Part shown: positions 47,241-58,115 of the stretch, in pieces
How positions within the stretch are numbered: the stretch's first letter is position 1
Layout of the letters: every line of letters begins with the position of its first letter
From: Cocos nucifera
Lineage: Eukaryota; Streptophyta; Magnoliopsida; Arecales; Arecaceae
Length of the DNA: 64,000 nucleotides
Reading direction: 5' to 3'
Assembly: GCA_006176705.1 (NCBI GenBank)
Contig: QRFJ01005043.1
Coordinates: forward strand, 36,162 to 100,161
Made by a program: the position numbers and the translations under genes
Notes under the pieces: generated by a model
What the model was told of the DNA's origin: nothing
The model's database searches: none
The model's input: the letters and a program-made list of their open reading frames with translations, nothing else

Positions 47241-48638
47241 TGCAGAGCACTATTCTTTCTTCTCCTTGTCTAAAGATCTTGCATCATCAACTAAATCTAT
47301 CTTCCTTAATTGAAGATTGTTAGTTTAATCAAAACTAATATGGAAAGATTCTTCTATTACTAGAGTTTTTTTGTTGAAAAATCTATATACTCTACAAGTA
47401 GAAGAATACCGTAAAAATGTACCTTCATTTGATCTTGCCTCAAATTTATCTAACTTTTTCTTACACTTGTTTAAAATAAAACAACAGCAACCAAAAACTT
47501 TGAAATATCCAATATTAGGTATTCTTCCATTTTAAAGTTCATATAAGGATTTCTTTAAAATAGGTCTAACTAATGCATGATTTAACACAAAATATGATGT
47601 ATTTATAGATTCCATTTAAAAATATTTTATAAGATTACTTTCAGATAGCATAGTGCATGCCATCTCCTCAAAAGTCCTATTTTTTCTACCATCCCATTTT
47701 ATTGAGTTATCTGACTAAAAAATTATAGTCAATTCTATTTTCAAAATAAAATTTATCAAAATTTTGATTTTCAAATTGAGTTTCATGATCACTTCTTATT
47801 TATTCAGTACATTCAAATTCTTTTTATTTGTGATTTTCTTAAATAGTTTTGAAAAGGAATCAAAAGCCACATCTTTGTATACTTATAGTAAAATTCAAAT
47901 AAATCATGAAAAATCGTTGGTGAGCACAAAATCATATTTTTTGTCACTTAGGCTTGTCATCTTAATTGGACTAAATAAATCCATGTGAAGCAATTCTAAT
48001 GGTCTAATAATTGAAACAATATTCTTTGGTTTAAAAGATGATATATTTTGCTTCCCTACTTGATATATTCTTCTCAAAATTAATTTTTGCCGAACCATTA
48101 ACTACATCCTTTCTAACTAATTTTGTAATTAAATAAATGCTTGTGTTACTTAACATATGATTCCAAACCAACTTAGTTCGTTGACTTTGGCATTCATACC
48201 AACTGGATATTGCATACCATTCTTAGATCATCAGATCCATTATGTATTTTCATGTCTATATCCTATGAATTTGATTCCATTATCAATAGATTTTGTAATA
48301 TTGCAATGTGATGATTAAATGAAACATTAAGTCCTTTACCACATAATTAACTAATGCTAAGAAAATTATGCTTTCAACCATTGACAAGTAATATTTTTTC
48401 AATAAAAGTAGAAATGATGATTTGAATGTTATTGGGACTAATGATTTTTTTTCTTTTCCATTGTCTTTAAATGTTAGTATCCTTTCATCTTTAGCCTCCA
48501 AGGTAATGAATTATAATTCATCCGATATCATGTACCATTTTCTTTTTGTAGCATGGGAGGATGCTAAGTACACCTATAAGACTATCATTTCTTTAGTTTA
48601 GGTACCCAAGCTTTCTTGGGTCTTTTAATGTTAGTGAT
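47240..48638 (-). pseudogene. SIRE-like copia protease and integrase (element E)
   Basis: Minus-strand pol fragment. At the right, KKAWVPK and HATKRKWYM-like sequence lead to the protease region, with EAKDERILTFKDNGKEK at about 48450-48500. The integrase follows: YQVGKQNISSFKPKN and RPLELLHMDLFSP (first Asp, 47990-48060), SDKKYDFVLTNDFS, then the C-terminal SLYELWNGRIPNIGYFKVFG and RSNEGTFLRYSS (about 47410-47550). The PLELLHMDLF signature suggests the SIRE/Maximus copia lineage. RT and RNase H are missing. Frames are short and stopped. Confidence 0.7.
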
Positions 48639-49518
48639 TGTTGGGGGTAAAACGGCTTCCACCGAAGTTTAATAAAGTCCAACTTTAGTACAATGTCATC
48701 TGGAGTCACGACGTGCAAGTTCGAGGTTCAATCAAGTTGCCTCCTGGTCCAAACGAGTTTCAAAAGATTGGCCTCCAAATGCGACTAAACTCAGAGGTTC
48801 AATTGAAGGTGGCTCTTTCCAAAAATGACAATAACTTCTGTCGATGCCCGATCTTGTGTGTTGGCCGAGCTCCTTTACTTCAATTCTCCATCTCTATCCC
48901 GTGGGCAACAGATCTTACCAAGGCTATGTCGCAGATCTCGGCTAGACAAAATTGGGTTAGTAAAAGGACCTCATCATCCATCTGACTCCGATCTTCAGTC
49001 TAGGATAACTAGCAACCACTTTACAAGTATTGAACCTCAATACTCTTCCATCCTGACTTTGGGCCGACCCTGGGCACTGGCTGAACTTCATCAAAATAGC
49101 TTGACCTCAAGATGAATGGCTCACGATCAAGCTCGAAAGTGTGATCCTCCATCCAAACTCTAGCAAATAATATCCAACCATTAGCAAGTCATGATAAATG
49201 ATAGCCCACTCTTCATAACAAACTCTGAGTGGTCCGAATGGTCTATTGACATTCTATTGCAGTTATCACTATCAATCTATTATAGGCTCCATATATAAAT
49301 AGGATCCTCCAAATACGTCTCCTCCTCTAAGCTTTCTTCTCCATTCTAATCTCTTATGTACTCCATTCTTGTTGACCAGGAAGCTAACTTGATCGTCGAA
49401 GGGTTCGCACCGGAGCCACCTACCTTCGATCTAGATTTTGTCTTATAGGTTTTGATCGATGAGATTCCAAATTCTACCTCCAACAATCTTCGACAGTCGA
49501 CCGTTTTCTATACCAATA
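48639..49518 (+). repeat. Tat-like gypsy solo LTR
   Basis: About 880 bp starting TGTTGGGGGTAAAACGG and ending TACCAATA. It resembles the 5' LTR of element F (TGTTGGGGGTAAAATT...CACCAACA), with a shared promoter area and CTCCAT...TATA...GG. There is no primer-binding site to its right and no polypurine tract to its left, so it is a solo LTR. I find no clear TSD (left flank GTGAT, right flank GGTTT). Two overlapping plus-strand frames (48713-49115) have no recognisable domain. Confidence 0.65.
49292..49303 (+). promoter_or_regulatory. Candidate TATA box of the Tat-like LTR
   Basis: TATATAAATAGG about 225 bp before the LTR end. The related F LTR has TTATATAAG at 52092-52100 in the same context. 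Confidence 0.5.
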
Positions 49519-50065
49519 GGTTTCAACCTAGGGTTCGAAAAGTGAGATCAAGAGCTGTGAGTGTCACATCTCCACCAAACTTCTTAGATATCTTTCTTAT
49601 TCTTCCTAGTATTCTTTATAGTCTTTTGGAGCATCTCGATGATCGAAAGAAGGAGATCGATCAAGATCGATCAACATCAGCCATCAAAGATTCTGGCAAG
49701 GAGCTAGCACTTTGGAGGAGCTAATTGGGACTCAGAGCCTTATATGGATGATCTATAGAGGCTGGAAACTCTGTGTGGCTGCATCACGATGAGAGGAGCC
49801 TCAGTCCATGGATTTCAATTGTAGAGATCATCTATCCATACTCATGTATCATATTCTGAACACAAGAGAGTAGTAAATAGGATTTACTATTTAATATTTT
49901 TAGATTTTCTATATGTTTATATATCATGCCATGATCTTATAGTAGGGTGTTTTTGATTAAATGATCAGCATGCTTAGATTAATTAGATCAATCTTGTCTT
50001 CTGCCGTTATTATATTTTGAAAATATTTCAAAATGCATACTAGAAACCCCTATAGTTTTTCTTCA
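49519..50065 (+). repeat. 3' part of the 5' LTR of copia H
   Basis: Resembles the end of the A/B-type LTRs, for example GATCTATAGAGGCTGGAAAC near 49752 against ATCACCTATAGAGATTGGATG near 33012, and CTTCTGCCG...GAAAATATTTC near 49999. It ends CTTCA just before a degenerate PBS. The 5' part of the LTR is missing. Confidence 0.65.
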
Positions 50066-51468
50066 TTAGTATTAGAGCCTAGGTCAAATGATATGATATA
50101 TATGCTATTTAGAAATCTTAGTTTTAACATATTTGATATGTTTTATGTTTGATTAGCTTAGTAATTAAATTGCTTGAGTCACCAGGCCATCCGATCATAA
50201 GAGAAAGAATGGTTAAAGGCCATCTCCTTCCATTCAATGGGGATCTCTTATAGCATGTAGGGATGCCACTGTGAACTCATCCATAAAGATAAGTAGTGAA
50301 AGAAATTCTTATTCAAAATTATTTCAATCTAAAAATTATAATCATGAATATGTTTAGATTAGATCTAAAATAGATTTATATTTTTATTTATGTCTTATGC
50401 ATAATTTTTTTGATCAAAACATGCAATTGGTTGCTGTTCATGTCATGAGTCAATCCATTGCATGTCATGAGTCGATCCATTGCCTAAAATGAGCCAACCC
50501 ATTATTGAAATGAGTTGATCCATTTAATGAATAGAAAAATATGTATATATAAGATTATAAAAATATTTTACAAAACTTTGAAATTGTTTCAAATACCGAT
50601 TCCTAACCCATCAGCCTTTATATTTAATTAGAAATTAAGAGTTGTTCATTAGGATCTAAAATTATGAAAATTAAAGATCCTAAGATAATTGCATAACATA
50701 TGGGTTAATGTGTTTGTATTAATCAGGTCTATTTATTGGGTTAGACCAAAGGTTAGAATTAAAGAATGGGTTTAATAAGAGTAGTTGATCAAATCTAATC
50801 AAATGTTATTTTAGATTAGGTTAAGGATGCTCTAGATCAATTGCGATAGTTGTAGTTGGTCAAGTCCATGTCTTAAATAAAACAAAATGGTTTTGATTTT
50901 GTTTCAACGATCGAGCCCAGATTACTAGGTGGATCAAATTAAAACTAATTAACCAATTGGTGTCTTAGGTAAGTCTGGCAGTCTTGATCAGTGGTTTTTA
51001 ATTAGGAGCTACTTGCATAGATTCAGTCTATGAAAAGTTAATGGCATATTTCTTCCACTGATCTCACTTACTTGGCCAATATAGTGGATTAGATTTTGAT
51101 TAGATCACTGGTGATTCGAGTTGACCCATGTCAATTAGGTAAATCAGTGTGACTGATTTAGGTGCCCCTGGATCGGCTTTTCTCTGGTCTTCTTTAATTT
51201 GACTTGGTGAAGCCAGTGGGAGGATCATGATTAGCTAGTCAATCTATTCTCTTTTTTTAAAATATGTTCACCAAATCCTCTAAATTATTAAGTCCTAAAA
51301 ATAAAATAGTTATGATAATAACTAGATCAGAGCCTCCTACTAAGTTGAATGATAATGGGTCCATTAGTTTGATAATCATTGGAGGCCCAAAGGCTTGGTG
51401 CTTATTGGCTATTAGAATTATCATTCATAATATGATAACTTGGTCATGTCTCTCTATTGAGTGGTTAG
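50066..51468 (+). other. PBS and leader of copia H, truncated
   Basis: The primer site is decayed to TAGTATTAGAGCC (50067-50079). The leader is collinear with that of copia A, including AAATCAGTGTGACTGATTTA near 51140, until GAGTGGTTAG, where gypsy element F begins at 51469. No gag is present; the rest of H should lie beyond the 3' end of F, outside the window. A hairpin module (ATAAGAG 50197-50203 with CTCTTAT 50245-50251) is present. Confidence 0.65.
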
Positions 51469-52328
51469 TGTTGGGGGTAAAATTAGTTCTTGCCAAAGTT
51501 TTTTTTGGCCGACCTCCACTTTGTAAGAATCTATCGATCATCTCAACATCAATTCCTAACTGTAGAACTTGTCAAGAGCATATCAAAGTCTGACTGGACG
51601 ATCTTGAATAATAAAATGAAGTACTATTTTATTAAGTCTGCTTCTTGTCTTAGGATGAATATAAAGATCAAAGCCCAACCCATCTGACCCTGACTGGAAA
51701 TGGATTTTAAGGGCAGTTGAATTCCTATAATGTAAATAATGAACTTCTTTTAGTCAAACTCTTTTCAGTCGAACTCTTTCCAGTCGGTCTCGTTTCAGTT
51801 GATCTCCTTCTAGTCGAATTCCTTCCGGTCGACTACTCCATGGATGATGGATCTTGATACCTCCAACCCACATTGGAGATATGCCTATCTTTGGATGACC
51901 TAGAAGGGTGCCAAAATTCTTAAAGTCACCAGTGAAGTCTTAAATCCTTGTCTAAACTCCAAAAATAGAACTCAACCCGCTTACAAGTCATAATAAATGA
52001 TAGCCCATCCTCTGTAACAAACTCCACGTGGCCTAAACGACCCACTAGCAAATGGTTATGACTATCACCATCAATCTACTACATGCTCCATTTATATAAG
52101 GGATTCTCTAGATATACTTCTCCTCTCTAAATTTAAACTCTCTGCTCTTACTCTGCTTATTTTCTTCCTAAGTACTTCATTCTTGTTGGCCAAGAGAACT
52201 AACTTTACCGTCGGAGGATCCTATTGGAGCCAGCTCCAACCAGGACTTCATCATACAAGACTTATCAGTGTCCACATCTTCTCCAGCTTCAGTAATCTCA
52301 GACATCAGTATCATTTTCTGCACCAACA
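51469..52328 (+). repeat. 5' LTR of gypsy element F
   Basis: 860 bp, TGTTGGGGGTAAAATT to TGCACCAACA. It contains a run of related TCGAMCTCYTTYCAGT units (about 51755-51840: CAGTCGAACTC, CAGTCGGTCTC, CAGTTGATCTC) and a TATA-like TTATATAAG at 52092-52100. Confidence 0.8.
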
Positions 52329-52332
52329 GAAT

Positions 52333-52350
52333 TGGTGCTAGAAGGAGGGC
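52333..52350 (+). other. Primer-binding site of element F
   Basis: TGGTGCTAGAAGGAGGGC, 4 nt after the LTR end; the usual TGGCGCCAGAAGGAGGG site of Tat elements with changes. The rest to about 52590 is leader. Confidence 0.7.
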
Positions 52351-52589
52351 CCTTTAGCCCTTGTTCTAAAACAAGTGCTTAGTCGAGTTCATCTTTTCTC
52401 TTTCATCTTTAATTCTTTATTTTATTTTTCTTTGATCTCTTCTTGTTCTTGTGAGGTGCCACCAAAGAAGACTACAACCTAGTGATCTATTGCCTCCGTC
52501 ACCAGATCTAACCCAGATCCACCTACTCCAACCCCATCTTCAGCACCTCAACCCCCTCCATTAGCAGCCACGGTGGATTTGGGGCAGTT

Positions 52590-53490
52590 CAACCTGCTGA
52601 TGTAGCAGGTTAAAGACCTCATCGAGATGGTGCAGCCCATGCAATAGCCTCTGGTACTGGCTCAGCTAGAGAGACCCCCGTCGAAAAGAAGGCCCACCTG
52701 GGCAAGTAGACCAGAAATTATTGGGAAGGGAAAGTAGAAAGTGGAGAGGCCCTACTCTAACCATGATTCTTCTTCTAGAGAGACTCTCTCATTTATAGCC
52801 ATCGGTCCTCTGAGATCCATGATCAAGATGATACTCTTGATCGAAAGCTCCAAGAGATGAATCGATGGATTGAGGAGCTCCATCACGCCTTCCTAGTCCA
52901 CAATGATGATATCTGCTTTGATCCTCCATTCTCTAACCAAATCATACAGGGGCTCGTCCTGCCGAACTTCAAGCTTTCTTAATTTAAAAATTATGATGGG
53001 ACCTCTGATCCAGTCGACCATCTCGAAGCCTTTAGGATCATGATGCTACTCTAGGGTGCTCTTGACGCCATTCTCTACCATTCTTTCTCCTATCTTTGAA
53101 GGGACTAGCAAGAAACTAGTACTCAAACCTTAAACTAAGTACTATCTTTTCTTTTGATCAGTTGAGCCATGAATTCATGATTCATTTCATCAGCAGTCGA
53201 TGCAAGAGGCGAGGTTCTGACTCCCTTGTCAACATCAAGCAAAAAGAGGGAGAGTTTATTCGACCTTATGTCAACCATTTTAGTGCTACTTCTTTAAAGG
53301 TCCATAATCTAGACCAATTTATTGCTATGGCCACACTAAAAGGTGGCCTTCAGAAGAATGATCTCCTCTTCTTCCTGGAGAAGAAATACCCCCAGGACTT
53401 TATTGATATGCTGGCCCGGGCTGAAGGCTATGTCCGAGCAAAGAAGGCCTTCAAACTGAAAGATGAAGAGGCCATAAGAGAGTGGTAGGT
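52590..53490 (+). pseudogene. Element F gag
   Basis: Gag of gypsy F (Retrotrans_gag type). The first half (52590-53160) has KNYDGTSDPVDHLEAFRIMM around 52990-53045, with several stops. The best frame, 53162-53488, carries HFISSRCKRRGSDSL, NIKQKEGEFIRPYV, MATLKGGLQKNDLLF and LARAEGYVRAKKAF, the standard capsid C-terminal pattern. It ends at a stop after AIREW. No working gag is possible in this copy. Confidence 0.82.
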
Positions 53491-53890
53491 GGGTGAATCA
53501 AGCAAGCCCATAATTGTTGAGAAGCTGAGTGAAGCTCGGCTGTGCTCTAGAACTCCTAAGTGCAGACAAGCCCAAACACCACCTCAAGCTCATTGACAAG
53601 GAAGTCTGGATAGAAGACTATGGCAGAACTCTTCCCCCAGAAGATTTAACAACTATGCTCCCCTGAACACCTCGAAGACTCAAGTACTGATGGAAATAAA
53701 GGAGCAGTTACCGAGGTCGGAGAGGATGAGGAGTCATCCAGCAAGATACAATCCTAACAAATACTGCCTCTACCATCATGACCACGATCATGATATTGAA
53801 GAATGCATCCAGCTTCAAGATGAGATTGAATGGCTGATAAGAAGGAGTCCGCTAGATCAATTCCTTAGATGCCGGCCATAAAGAAGAAAA
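53491..53890 (+). pseudogene. Element F gag C-terminus with zinc-knuckle-like motif
   Basis: After stops, the frame 53690-53881 has RSHPARYNPNKYCLYHHDHDHDIEECI, written here as the key part CLYHHDHDHDIEEC, the His-rich CX2H...H...C motif of Tat gag, then QLQDEIEWLIRR. The preceding segment is basic and Pro/Gln-rich, and interrupted. Confidence 0.7.
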
Positions 53891-54059
53891 GATCGGTCAA
53901 GAGCCCTACCACAGCCTGAACCATCTCAGAGAGAGGTGTCACAGGGAGATAGGCCTCCACTCAGAATTATGAACACAATTGCTGGAGGACATCAATGGAG
54001 GGAGGCAAGCGGATTGGCAGAACTAGTGAAGAAGTGACCGACTGAAGAACCCATCATTT

Positions 54060-54570
54060 CCACTGAAGAAGATGCTCAAGAGGTTCAATTTCCAAACAAT
54101 GATGTGGTTGTAGTAACTTTAAATATTGCTGACTATGATATATGTCATATTTTAATTGATAATGAAAGCTCTACTGATATTTTATTTTATGATGCATTCT
54201 CTAAAATGTCCATTCCTGATAATAGAATGGGGCCAATAAGTTCCCCACTAGTGGGATTCACCCACGGAGTATCGATTAAGGGAATAACCTTATCTATCAT
54301 GGCAGGTCGATACCCAAGGTAGTCAAAGGCACAAGTGGTTTTTTTAGTGGTGATGGCTCCCTTAGCTTACAATGCCATTCTTGGCCGACCTAGCTTGAAT
54401 GCACTTCGGGTGGTGGTCTCGATCTATTACTTGAAGATGAAGTTTTCAACAAGTTATGGGATTGGAGAAAGTCAGTGGAGATCAAGCTCTTGCACGACAC
54501 TGTTACACTATTGCTTTACATGGGGGAAAGCAGATGAAATCTTATCTAATAGATGGGCTTGATGCTCATG
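54060..54570 (+). pseudogene. Element F aspartic protease
   Basis: Frame 54104-54322 holds ICHILIDNESSTDILFYDAF, where the usual Asp-x-Gly-Ser-Ser has Glu in place of Gly, then a stop after RYPR. The continuation at 54335 has APLAYNAILGRPSLNALRVV, the C-terminal protease signature (ILGRP). The Gly-to-Glu change at the active-site loop and the stop indicate an inactive enzyme. Confidence 0.8.
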
Positions 54571-55400
54571 ATGATTTGACAGAAGAACGAGAAAAACCAA
54601 TTAAAGATCTTGTTATAGTTCCTTTAAGTGATAGACATGAAGACCACACTATGCAGATCGGCTCCAACCTTAGGGAAGAAGCCAGGAAACAACTTGTCAC
54701 AGTCTTGCAAAGAAATACTGATGTTTTTGCTTGGGTACCCACGAATATGTCCGAGATTGATGCAGTGGTGATGGAACATCATCTGGCTGTAGATTTCAAA
54801 CATTGACCAATAAAGCAAAAGAAGCGCATCTTTACACCGTAGCAACAAAAAACCATTGCAGATGAGGTCGACAAACTCCTTAAAGCTAAGTTTATCAAGA
54901 AAGTATCCTACCCAAACTGGATTGCCAACGTCATCCTCATCAAAAAAGTAAATGTTAAGTAGAGGATGTGCATAGACTTCATAGATTTGAATAAAGTCTG
55001 CCTGAAAGATAACTACCCCTTACCGAGAATTGATCAATTGGTTGACACAACTTCGGGCTATGAGCTTCTCACTTTCATGGATGCCTTCTCTAGCTATAAT
55101 CAAATCTAGATGGAACCAGAAGATGAGGAAAAAACTTCTTTTATTACTGACCATGGTCTCTATTGTTACAGGATTATGCCATTTGGACTAAAGAACCCAG
55201 GTGCCACCTATTAGCATCGGTGAATAAGATCTTCCAGGAGTAGATCGATATCAATATGGAGGTTTACATGGATGACATGTTGGTTAAAAGCTGATCTTTA
55301 TCAAATCACATCACTGATCTTGAGGAAAACTTTAGCACCCTCTAAAAGTACAAGATGAAGCTGAACCTACGAAATGCACTTTTGGATTGACTTCAAAAAA
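54570..55400 (+). pseudogene. Element F reverse transcriptase
   Basis: The linker region (54456-54806) has RNTDVFAWVPTNMSEIDAVV. RT proper follows: DEVDKLLKAKFIKKVSYPNW, then CIDFIDLNKVCLKDNYPLPR, YELLTFMDAFSSYNQI (first catalytic Asp), YRIMPFGLKNPGATY, and in another frame MEVYMDDMLVKS (YMDD, about 55256-55290). Stops occur after DFKH, NVK and YNQI, and a frameshift precedes the YMDD. The catalytic Asp residues are visible. Confidence 0.85.
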
Positions 55401-56480
55401 ATTTTTGAGCTTCATGGTATCGGGACACGACATCGAGGCAACCCAGAGAAGATTAGAGCCATTCAAGAAATGATTGCCCCTAAAATAATAGAAGTTTAGC
55501 ATCTTAGAGGCAAAGTGGCAGCTCTGAATTGCTTCATCTCAAGATCAACGGAGCATTGCATGCCCTTCTTCCAAGTACTTAAGCAGCTCAAGAACTTCAA
55601 TTGAACTCCTGAGTGTCAGCAGGTCTTTGAAGAATTGAAGAACTATTTCAGTTCACCTCCACTCTTCGCCAAGTTAGATCTAGAGAAGAATTATTTTTAT
55701 ATTCGGCAGTGTCCCCGATGGCCATTGGAGCTATCCTAGTCAGAAAAGAATCTAAAATTTAGAAGCCAATCTACTATATAAATAGAGTTCTGAGAGATGT
55801 GGAAACATGGTATACCAAACTAGAAAAGCTAATATATACCTTGTTAATTGCAGCCAGGAAGCTCTGACCTTATTTCTAGGGGTATACAATTACACTTCTC
55901 ATTGATCAGCCTATTAAGGTAGTTCTTTACCAACCTGATACTTTCGAAAGGATAGCAAAATGGATGATCGAGCTAACTGAGTTTGATATCAATTTTTAAC
56001 CTTGGTCATCCATCAAAGCTTAGATATTGGCCGACTTTGTAGTAGAATGCACCATCCCAGATGTAGCCAAACTTGAGTGCCAAGAAGTTTGTACTCCTAG
56101 TTTTCCTAAAGAAAAAGTTGATATTCCTAAAGATTTCTGGGCTTTGTATATAGATAGCTCATTGAATGCCTCAAGGGCAGGCGCAGGATTGATTTTAATT
56201 AATTCAGAGAGAATTATTACTAAGTATGCTCTGCACTTCAAGTTTTCTACCACTAACAATGAAGTTGAATATGAAGCTCTAATCTTGGGATTGAGTTTAG
56301 CTAAAAAACTAAAAATATAACACTTAAAGGTTTATAGTGATTCTCAATTAGTCGTGAGCTAGGTCAGCAACACTTATGAAGCTTGGGAGGAAAGCATGAA
56401 GAAGTACTGGAAAAAGGTAAGAAGCTTGATCTCAGCCTTTAATAGCTTTGATATCCAACAGATCCCCCAGAGCAAAAAAC
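55400..56480 (+). pseudogene. Element F RNase H regions (gypsy-type plus archaeal-type)
   Basis: From 55400 to about 56000, decayed RT-RNase H sequence follows: the thumb near 55420-55600 and the gypsy RNase H with TRY/KLEKL-like sequence near 55815. Then comes a second RNase H, 56027-56320: DFWALYIDSSLNASRAGAGL (Asp), TTNNEVEYEALILGLSLAKK (Glu) and KVYSDSQLVVS (Asp) after a stop at 56321. The extra domain is characteristic of Tat elements. The minus-strand frame at 56020-56259 is its shadow. Confidence 0.8.
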
Positions 56481-57652
56481 ACTAGAGCCGATCTTCTAAG
56501 TTGGCTACTTTGGCCCCGAATGTTGCCAAAAGAGGTTCTTTTTGAGGTTCTACAACATCCACGTTTAGAAGAGTTCCAAGCAGTAATGTAGGTCAACCAT
56601 GAGCCCAACTAGATTAACCCGTTAGTTTCATATATCAAAGATGGAGTTCTTTCTAGAGATCCCAAGAAAGCTAAAAAATTGAGAAATTAAGGCTTCTACT
56701 ATGTTTTGTATGAAAATAAGTTATATAAGAGATCGTATTCCTTGCCACTCCTTAAATATCTCTGACCTTCTGAAGCTGATTATGCTTTGAGAGAAGTTTA
56801 TAATAGAATATACGGAAACCATCTAGGGGCCAGATCTCTATCTTACAAGTTACTTCAATAAGAATATTATTAGCCAACCATGCACCAAGATGCCATAAAT
56901 TATGTGAGAAAATATGATCGATACCAGAGGAATGCAAGTATTCAGAGACAACCAGCTTCATAACTCACACCCCTAAGTGCCCTTTGGTCATTTGCACAGT
57001 GGGGAATGGATATACTTGTGCCTTTTTCATGGCATCTGGATAGTGAAAATTCCATTTGGTAGTAATGGATTATTTTACTAAGTGGGTAGAGGCCGAACCT
57101 CTGGCAAAAATAATTGAAGCTAAGGTGCAGGACTTTATTTGAAAGTTGATAGTTTATAGATTTGGCCTACCTCAGATGCTAATCACTGATAATGGGCACC
57201 AGTTTGTAGGAGCAAAGTTTGTCAAGTTCTATGAAGATCTGAATATTTTTCATCATTTTATATTTATGGCACACCCTCAAGCAAATGGTGAAGTCGACGT
57301 AACCAACAGAACTCTACTTCAGGGATAAAAGCAAGACTTGAAAGGGGGAAAGAGATATGGGTGGATGAACTCTATCATATATTTTGAGCTTATAGAACTA
57401 TCCAAAGATTGCCCAATGAAGAAACCCCCTTTACATTAGCTTTTGGGATAAAGGCAGTCATCCCAATTGAACTTGAGTTTCCTTTAGCATGGGTCAAAGC
57501 TTTTAACGAACAAAATAACTCACAAGATCTCAGAGCAAATCTTGATCTATTGGAAGAAAAGCAGGAGAAAGCTTAAATTCGGATAGTAGCTTCCAAGCAA
57601 AGGATAGCCCGCTACTACAACTCTAGGGTCAACAGCAAAGCATTCAAGATGG
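56480..57652 (+). pseudogene. Element F integrase, catalytic Glu changed
   Basis: Order: a zinc-finger area around 56740-56945 (YVRKYDRYQRNAS), the core starting near 57000 with QWGMDILVPF (first Asp), then QMLITDNGHQFVGAKF (second Asp, 57175-57225) and HPQANGEVDVTNRTLLQG (57275-57327). The catalytic Glu normally precedes VTNR, and here that codon is GAC (Asp). The tail has AYRT, ETPFTLAFGIKAVIPIE and RIARYYNSRV, and stops at 57652 where another repeat starts. Stops are also present around 57060 and 57140. Confidence 0.85.
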
Positions 57653-58115
57653 TGTAGGATTCGGTGTGGTGCTCCGAAGCCTTGGAGGGCCATAGGAGGA
57701 GCCAAAGTGTTGGCTCCAGGAGACTAGGGTAGGTATGAGTCCTTGGGCTTGGACAAAAGTTGTCCTAGGATGAAAGTGATGTGTAGCCCTGCACGAGCTT
57801 GAGGTTCAAGTGTGAGGACCTTGAGGAGCTTGGTAGGTGCTCCAAAAACTTGGAACATAAGATGGAGCAAAGGACCAAAGTCAGAAGAAGAATCGGCCAA
57901 GATAAGGGATTGACATACAGGTAGGTTGGCTCCAATACGCAGTCGAGCTGGCTCGGACTAAGATCGAGTCGGCTTAGGGTGTAGTTGAGTTGGCTGTCTT
58001 AGACAGATAGAAGATAGGATTTGGATGAGATGCAGTCAAGCTAGCTCGACTCCTAATAGAGCCATCTCGATGGTGGAAAATAGAACTAGATGGGATTTTT
58101 TGTTTGGGGTCTTAA
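57653..58115 (+). repeat. Repeat fragment G, LTR-like
   Basis: Begins TGTAGGATTCGGTGTGGTGCTCCGAAGC directly after the F integrase tail (first 20 bases shown elsewhere as TGTAGGATTCGG). It resembles, distantly, the LTR start of element N read on the minus strand (TGAGGATTTATGGTGCTTCC). It shares GAGCTGGCTCGG/GAGTCGGCTTAG-type motifs near 57945-57975. It has no coding content and is truncated at 58115 by a D-family LTR. Confidence 0.45.

Larger units (their letters stand above)
51469..57652 (+). mobile_element. Ty3/gypsy element F (Tat lineage), 3' truncated
   Basis: Plus-strand gypsy element with 5' LTR 51469-52328, primer-binding site, gag, protease, RT, RNase H and integrase. The TGTTGGGGGTAAA LTR start, the GGTGCTAGAAGGAGGG site and a second, archaeal-type RNase H between RT and integrase point to the Tat lineage of plant gypsy elements. 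It ends at 57652 in the integrase tail, where another repeat begins, so the 3' LTR is not seen. It was inserted into the leader of copia H. All reading frames are broken. Confidence 0.82.

Noticed and set aside
48713..49115. Two overlapping frames in the Tat-like solo LTR
   Set aside because: Overlap in different frames within an LTR, with no recognised motif; not present in the related F LTR.
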